Origin: Bacteroidales bacterium
GTDB taxonomy: Bacteria > Bacteroidota > Bacteroidia > Bacteroidales > UBA932
Length of the DNA stretch: 64,000 bases
Direction: 5' to 3'
NCBI GenBank assembly: GCA_004554455.1
Contig: SFMG01000006.1
Span: 1-64,000 of the forward strand
Shown: positions 59,793 through 64,000 of the stretch, in pieces
How positions within the stretch are numbered: position 1 is the first letter of the stretch
Layout: every line of letters starts with the position of its first letter
Program-made: the position numbers and the translations under genes
Notes under the pieces: model-generated
The model's database searches: none
Told to the model about the DNA's origin: nothing
The model's input: the letters and a program-made list of their open reading frames with translations, nothing else

Positions 59793-60862
59793 GCCGTAAC
59801 AGATTCATAGGTATCACATCGAGGCTGCTTATGGCCTGCGCCGGAGCGCTGCTGCTGCTCTCCTGCCTTTCGGTTTATGTCAATCCCGCAAAGGCCTGGC
59901 TGCTCGTGCCCCTGGAGATACTCTTCTGGCCGCTCACCCTGCTGAATGCCTTCCTGCTCCTCTGGGCCCTGCTTCGCCGGTCCAAGGCTGCGTTCATACC
60001 GCTGCTGGCCCTCGTCCCCTCGTTCCTGGTATTGGGGCGCTTCATTCAGTTCGGGAACAGTCCGGTCCCCGAGGGCGATTCCCTGAAGATACTCTCCTAC
60101 AACGTCGGTCGCTTCCGTTCCTGCCGGGAGACCCCGGACAGCAGGGCCTGTATGGATTCGGTTTTCCGTTTCCTCAGGGAAAGCGATGCGGACATAATCT
60201 GCCTCCAGGAGTTCTACCTGCCCAACGACGGTCACGGCGTCAACGAAATCGTGGCCCGCAAAATGCGTGGCTGGCACCCTACCAGCTGGACATATACCGG
60301 ACGCAAGGGCCGTTTCGGCAACGTGATACTCAGCCGCTACGAGCCTGTGCGCAAGGGATATATGGACTTCGATTCGAGCGCCAATCTCGCCGTCTGGGCG
60401 GACTATCGCATCGACGGCCGTACGCTCAGGGTATATAACTGCCATCTCGAGAGTTACAACATCTCGCCGGCCGGCATAGCGAACACCGTTTTCGGCAAGG
60501 ACGGCAACCTCGAAGAGACGGGCCGCCGCGTGCGCAGGTCGATAAGGCAGCGTTCGCAGCAGGTGGACCGCATATTCAAGGATATATACGCTTCGCCGGT
60601 AGAGTCGGTGATATGCGGGGATTTCAACGACTCTCCGCTATCCTACACCTATCAGAAGACCACCCGCGGCCATCGTGACTGTTTCCGGGAGGCGGGGCGC
60701 GGCATAGGGAGCTCTTTCCCTTCGCGTCTGCCTGTCATAAGATTGGACTACATACTGCCGCCCGAAAGTATGGAGGTGTGCTTTTACGCCTGCCCGGCCG
60801 TGCACTACTCCGACCACAGACCGGTAATCTCCGAAATACGGTTCGCGGATATCAGACAATAA
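59789..60862 (+). CDS. Membrane-anchored endonuclease/exonuclease/phosphatase-family protein
   Basis: A 357-residue protein with two or three N-terminal hydrophobic helices (to about residue 80) and a C-terminal EEP domain: LKILSYNVGRF, DIICLQEFYLP (metal-binding Glu), YNCHLES, VICGDFNDSPLSYTY and HYSDHRPVISEI (catalytic His). The start is probably TTG at 59789 overlapping the rhomboid TGA; an ATG at 59831 would remove part of the first helix. The substrate is unknown: nucleic acid, phospholipid or phosphosugar are all possible for this family. The rhomboid-EEP pairing is frequent in Bacteroidota. Confidence 0.86.
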   Translation: MSRNRFIGITSRLLMACAGALLLLSCLSVYVNPAKAWLLVPLEILFWPLTLLNAFLLLWALLRRSKAAFIPLLALVPSFLVLGRFIQFGNSPVPEGDSLKILSYNVGRFRSCRETPDSRACMDSVFRFLRESDADIICLQEFYLPNDGHGVNEIVARKMRGWHPTSWTYTGRKGRFGNVILSRYEPVRKGYMDFDSSANLAVWADYRIDGRTLRVYNCHLESYNISPAGIANTVFGKDGNLEETGRRVRRSIRQRSQQVDRIFKDIYASPVESVICGDFNDSPLSYTYQKTTRGHRDCFREAGRGIGSSFPSRLPVIRLDYILPPESMEVCFYACPAVHYSDHRPVISEIRFADIRQ

Positions 60863-60875
60863 AAGACACATATAT

Positions 60876-61451
60876 ATGAAAGAAGCAATAGAAAAGGCAG
60901 TCGCCGTACTGCGCAAAGGCGGTATCATACTCTATCCGACGGACACCGTATGGGGCATAGGCTGCGACGCGACCGACGCGGAAGCGGTTGCGCGCATCTA
61001 CGCTCTGAAGCAGCGTTCGGACAGCAAAAGTCTCGTGCTGCTGGCCTCCGACGTGGATATGATATGCCGCTATGTCAGGGAGATACCCGAGATCGCCCTG
61101 CAACTCATCGAGGTCAACGACAAACCTATGACCATAATATATCCGGGAGCCCTCTGCGGCAGCTACGGCCTTGCGGAGAACGTGGTCGCGGAGGACGGCA
61201 GCGTCGGAATCCGCATACCTATGGCCGATTTCCCGAGGGAACTGGTGCGCCGTTTCGGCAAGCCCCTGGTTTCCACCTCGGCCAATATCTCCGGCCAGGC
61301 CACTCCCAAGTGCTATTCCGAGATAGACCAGGCCATAGTCGGGGGCGTAGATCACTGCGTGGATCCCGTGTATGAGCGCGACTCCGACGGCAAGGCCTCC
61401 CAGATCATAAAGCTCGGTCTGGACTCAAGTGTAGAGGTCATAAGAAAATAA
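60876..61451 (+). CDS. tsaC: L-threonylcarbamoyladenylate synthase (TsaC/Sua5/YrdC)
   Basis: A 191-residue YrdC-fold protein forming threonylcarbamoyl-AMP for the t6A37 modification of ANN-decoding tRNAs. Motifs: LYPTDTVWGIGCDATDAEAVARIYALKQR, the nucleotide-binding SVGIRIPMADF and STSANISGQATPKCYSEI. It is the short form without the Sua5 C-terminal domain. Starts 13 bp after the EEP gene. Confidence 0.93.
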   Translation: MKEAIEKAVAVLRKGGIILYPTDTVWGIGCDATDAEAVARIYALKQRSDSKSLVLLASDVDMICRYVREIPEIALQLIEVNDKPMTIIYPGALCGSYGLAENVVAEDGSVGIRIPMADFPRELVRRFGKPLVSTSANISGQATPKCYSEIDQAIVGGVDHCVDPVYERDSDGKASQIIKLGLDSSVEVIRK

Positions 61452-61455
61452 TGTA

Positions 61456-61463
61456 TATCTTTG
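61456..61463 (+). promoter_or_regulatory. -7 box of the 61521 gene (TATCTTTG)
   Basis: An exact match just after the tsaC stop codon; predicts a leader of about 50 nt. Confidence 0.6.
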
Positions 61464-61520
61464 CCCCCGCGTCCTTGGACGCAAACGGAAATTGAAACAT
61501 CAACCAATAAATTAAAAGTT

Positions 61521-62093
61521 ATGAAAAAGATTCTTGCTATTGCAGCTCTCGCACTCGGCGTTGCCGTAAGTGCCGCTGCTCAGCCGAAGGCCATAGGCGG
61601 CCGTCTCGGACTTGGTATCGAAGCCAGCTATGAGCATTGCGTAGGTTCTCCTAATTTCTTCGAGGTCGATCTCGGACTGGATATGGAGTCCCTCGCCCAC
61701 GATTCTTTCGGCTTCCAGGCAACCGCAACCTACAACTTCGTGATCGCCCAGCCTGACTGGACCTCCCGCGGTGACTGGCAGTTCTATGCAGGCCCTGGTG
61801 TCAGCCTCGGCTGGCTCAATGACAAGGTCGTTTACCACGACAAGGACCTCGACGTCAAGGGTTCGCATTGGGATGATGGCTTTATGGTCGGCATCTGCGG
61901 CCAGGTAGGCCTCTCCTACACCTTCTGGTTCCCTCTCCAGCTTGCAGTGGACATACGCCCTGTAGTCGGTCTCCACATCAATGACGGATGGAGTGACGAC
62001 GCCGGCAACAGATACGGTTCCAAGGTCGGCTTCTACAACAAGGGTATAAGCTGGTGCTGGATCCCTACCCTCGCAGTACGTTACGCATTCTGA
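61521..62093 (+). CDS. Small outer-membrane beta-barrel protein
   Basis: A 190-residue protein with a signal peptide (MKKILAIAALALGVAVSAAAQ). The mature part consists of alternating amphipathic strands (RLGLGIEASYEHCVGSPNFFEVDLGL, ATATYNFVIAQPDW, WQFYAGPGVSLGWL, GICGQVGLSYTFWFPLQLAVDIRPVVGLHI) and ends WIPTLAVRYAF, a typical outer-membrane terminus. It has about eight strands, in the size range of OmpA-N/OmpX-type barrels. Its codon use resembles pgk (many CTC and AAG), suggesting high expression. Function unknown. Confidence 0.85.
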   Translation: MKKILAIAALALGVAVSAAAQPKAIGGRLGLGIEASYEHCVGSPNFFEVDLGLDMESLAHDSFGFQATATYNFVIAQPDWTSRGDWQFYAGPGVSLGWLNDKVVYHDKDLDVKGSHWDDGFMVGICGQVGLSYTFWFPLQLAVDIRPVVGLHINDGWSDDAGNRYGSKVGFYNKGISWCWIPTLAVRYAF

Positions 62094-62109
62094 TCCGGAC
62101 GATTCCGGA

Positions 62110-63300
62110 ATGGAATACCTTTACCTTGGCATTTTTCTGCTTGCGCCGGCTCTGGTCAAGTGGCTCTGCGGGAAAGTCAGCATACTGGGCAAGATAGGCC
62201 CTATACTCCTGCTCTATGCCCTGGGCATAGTAATGGGAAACCTTTCACTGCTGCCTTTCCTCAGCGAGTCGGTTGCCCGTCCCGCCGGCCTGCCGGGCAT
62301 ACAGGACATGGTCACCTCGGCAATGGTGCCGCTGGCCATACCCCTGATGCTTTTCGGCTGCAGATTCAGACGCAGCGAAACCCGTAACCAGGCACTTGCC
62401 CTGGCTACGGGTTTGCTTGCTGTCATTTTCACTGCGATAGCAGGCTATTTTATATTCGGCAAAGCCATAGACTCCTCTTCCCTGGTGGGCGCCGGCAACG
62501 GAACCACTGCCGCAAAGATAGGCGGTATGCTCACGGGAGTATATACCGGAGGCACGGTGAACCTGGCCTCCCTTCAGGCCATGCTGGGCGTGGGCAGCGA
62601 GACATACGTGCTGCTCAATTCCTACGATATGGTAATCAGCTTCCTCTTTATGATGTCGCTCATCGCTTTCGGCATCAGGCTTCTGCGCCGTTTCCTGCCT
62701 TACGGGGACAGGGAGATTGCCGGCGAATGGAGCGAAGGGGAAGAAAGCAAGCCGCGCCGCTTTTCCGCCCTCTGGTGGAAGCAGGCGGGCATACTCCTGG
62801 GCATCACATTGCTGATGGTGGGCGTCTCCGCGGGAGTGGCGTCCCTTCTTCCCAAGGAGTGGTTCATGACCATTTTCATACTCCTGCTCACCTCCCTGGG
62901 CATTGTGGCCTCTTTCGTGCGCAAGCTGCGTGAAATGAAGATTGCCGACGACCTGGGAATGTACTGCATCTATGTCTTCAGCATCACCGTCGCTTCCATG
63001 GCGGACTTCTCGGCAATGGATTTCAGCGGCAGTCTCAGTATCCTGGGCTATCTCTGCCTTATGATTTTCGGCTCTCTCTTTATACAGGTCCTGCTGGCAA
63101 AGCTGCTGAAGATCGATGCCGACACTGTGGTGATCGCTTCCACGGCCTTCATCTGCTCCCCGCCTTTCGTTCCAATGATGGCGGCGGCAATGAAAAACCG
63201 GCGAGTTGTAGTCGCCGGTCTGTCTATAGGTATAATAGGTTATGCCGTAGGCACCTATCTGGGCTTTGCGCTTTCGCGCCTGCTTGCCCTGTTCTCTTAA
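62110..63300 (+). CDS. DUF819 family membrane transporter-like protein
   Basis: A 396-residue integral membrane protein with about ten to twelve helices in two repeats. Recognisable family segments are the Gly-rich GAGNGTTAAKIGGMLTGVYTGGTVNLASLQ in the middle and FICSPPFVPMMAAAMKNRRVVVAGLSIGIIGYAVGTYLGF at the end. The DUF819 (YjcL-like) family is of unknown substrate; its fold suggests a secondary carrier. It lies 16 bp after the barrel gene and is convergent with rnfA. Confidence 0.83.
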   Translation: MEYLYLGIFLLAPALVKWLCGKVSILGKIGPILLLYALGIVMGNLSLLPFLSESVARPAGLPGIQDMVTSAMVPLAIPLMLFGCRFRRSETRNQALALATGLLAVIFTAIAGYFIFGKAIDSSSLVGAGNGTTAAKIGGMLTGVYTGGTVNLASLQAMLGVGSETYVLLNSYDMVISFLFMMSLIAFGIRLLRRFLPYGDREIAGEWSEGEESKPRRFSALWWKQAGILLGITLLMVGVSAGVASLLPKEWFMTIFILLLTSLGIVASFVRKLREMKIADDLGMYCIYVFSITVASMADFSAMDFSGSLSILGYLCLMIFGSLFIQVLLAKLLKIDADTVVIASTAFICSPPFVPMMAAAMKNRRVVVAGLSIGIIGYAVGTYLGFALSRLLALFS

Positions 63301-63313
63301 TCCTTGAAGCTGT

Positions 63314-63329
63314 GCAGCCCTAGGGCTGC
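63314..63329. repeat. Perfect 16-bp palindrome between convergent genes
   Basis: GCAGCCCTAGGGCTGC, self-complementary with no loop, ends one base before the rnfA stop codon. It may help bidirectional termination, although no T-run follows. Confidence 0.5.
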
Positions 63330-63929
63330 CTAGACCATTCCCGAGAAGCCCATAAAGGCCATCGCGAGTACGCCGGCCGTAAGCAGGGCGATAGGAACTC
63401 CCTTGAATGCTTTCGGAACTTCGTTGAGTTCGAGCTGCTCCCGCAGTCCGGCGAAGAGTATCATTGCCAGACCGTAGCCCAGGGCCGTAGCCAGGGCATA
63501 TACCGTGGCCTCTCCGAGGTTGAAGAGATGAGGCTGGCCACCCGCAAAGGAGAACTCCTTGGTCACCACGTTGATGGCCACGCCGAGAACGGCGCAGTTG
63601 GTGGTGATCAGGGGCAGGAAGATTCCGAGGGCCTGGTAAAGGCTCGGGCTGATTTTCTTGAGCACTATCTCCACCATCTGCACCAGAGCCGCAATGACCA
63701 GTATGAATACTATGGTCTGGAGGAACTGTATGTTGCAGAGCACCAGTATCTTGTTCAGAAGGAAGGTGACTATGGTGGCGAGTGTGATCACGAAGCACAC
63801 GGCTCCGGACATACCCACTGCAGTGTTGAGCTTGGAGGATACGCCCAGGAAAGGACAGATTCCAAGGAACTGGCTGAGGACTATGTTGTTGACGAATATC
63901 GCCGAAATGATGATGAAAATGTAATCCAT
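63330..63929 (-). CDS. rnfA: Electron transport complex subunit RnfA (RsxA)
   Basis: A 199-residue, six-helix inner-membrane subunit of the Rnf ferredoxin:NAD+ oxidoreductase, which couples electron transfer to Na+ or H+ export. The sequence FVNNIVLSQFLGICPFLGVSSKLNTAVGMSGAVCFVITLA is diagnostic for RnfA rather than NqrE, and the second half contains PLITTNCAVLGVAI with the conserved cysteine and GLREQLELNEVPKAFKG. It follows rnfE by a few bases, as usual for the end of an rnf operon. Confidence 0.95.
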   Translation of the reverse strand: MDYIFIIISAIFVNNIVLSQFLGICPFLGVSSKLNTAVGMSGAVCFVITLATIVTFLLNKILVLCNIQFLQTIVFILVIAALVQMVEIVLKKISPSLYQALGIFLPLITTNCAVLGVAINVVTKEFSFAGGQPHLFNLGEATVYALATALGYGLAMILFAGLREQLELNEVPKAFKGVPIALLTAGVLAMAFMGFSGMV

Positions 63930-63932
63930 TGC

Positions 63933-64000
63933 CTATTTCTTTTCAGTGAGTTTCTTGAATACGACTATAAGGTAGGCCAGGGCGATGAATGCGCCCGGAG
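63933..64000 (-). CDS. rnfE: C-terminal end of RnfE (partial, cut by window edge)
   Basis: The minus strand reads ...PGAFIALAYLIVVFKKLTEKK followed by TAG, ending 3 bp before the rnfA start. The PxGAFI(A/G)L ending and its place before rnfA identify RnfE. Only the last 21 codons or so are inside the window. Confidence 0.78.
   Translation of the reverse strand, partial: PGAFIALAYLIVVFKKLTEKK

Noticed and set aside
62245..63798. 517-codon open frame on the minus strand
   Set aside because: Antisense to the DUF819 gene and out of frame with rnfA; low-complexity translation and no family match.

Overview
The window is chromosomal DNA of a moderately GC-rich member of the Bacteroidales. The evidence is: RagA/SusC plus RagB/SusD pairs, TAnnTTTG-type promoters in front of most transcription units, no clear Shine-Dalgarno sequences, proteins ending in type IX secretion (T9SS) sorting tails, PorV/PorQ-family barrels, the order SUI1-DUF4271-hemD-rnpA-yidD, and an Rnf complex. 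Rikenellaceae (Alistipes-like) or a Cryptobacteroides-like family would fit. This is an inference from content, because no rRNA gene is present.

Layout. 1-540 is repeat-rich DNA without a convincing gene. 0.6-15 kb is core metabolism: an organophosphate antiporter, pgk, a shikimate operon (aroB, an aroD-aroA fusion, aroC), tRNA-Pro, lolD, trmN6, an ECF sigma / membrane protein / Spy-like operon, and tkt-lepA. 15-17.6 kb is a minus-strand operon (SUI1, DUF4271, hemD, rnpA, yidD). 17.6-21.6 kb holds a GT-C family membrane protein and an rRNA-type methyltransferase.

21.6-46.8 kb is the accessory centrepiece. Two divergent SusC-SusD operons share almost identical leaders and are arranged almost as mirror images. 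The left arm (minus strand) reads SusC, SusD, large lipoprotein, subtilase with T9SS tail, PorV/PorQ-like barrel. The right arm (plus strand) reads SusC, SusD, large lipoprotein, subtilase, small lipoprotein, FISUMP-type lipoprotein, subtilase with T9SS tail, PorV/PorQ-like barrel. There are three subtilisin-type proteases and no carbohydrate-active enzyme. I infer a protein-degradation and peptide-uptake locus: surface proteases feed RagAB-like peptide importers, and a PorV-like barrel may serve each tail-bearing protease.

46.8-64 kb returns to core genes: a nucleoside transporter, an operon of tgt, an LptF/G permease, a NapH-NapG-like fusion, a Tat-type ferredoxin aldo/keto reductase and a CYTH protein; malQ with a probable small RNA upstream; ispF; tRNA-Gln and tRNA-Met; mutL, rhomboid and an EEP-family protein; tsaC; an outer-membrane barrel; a DUF819 transporter; and, at the edge, rnfA with the end of rnfE.
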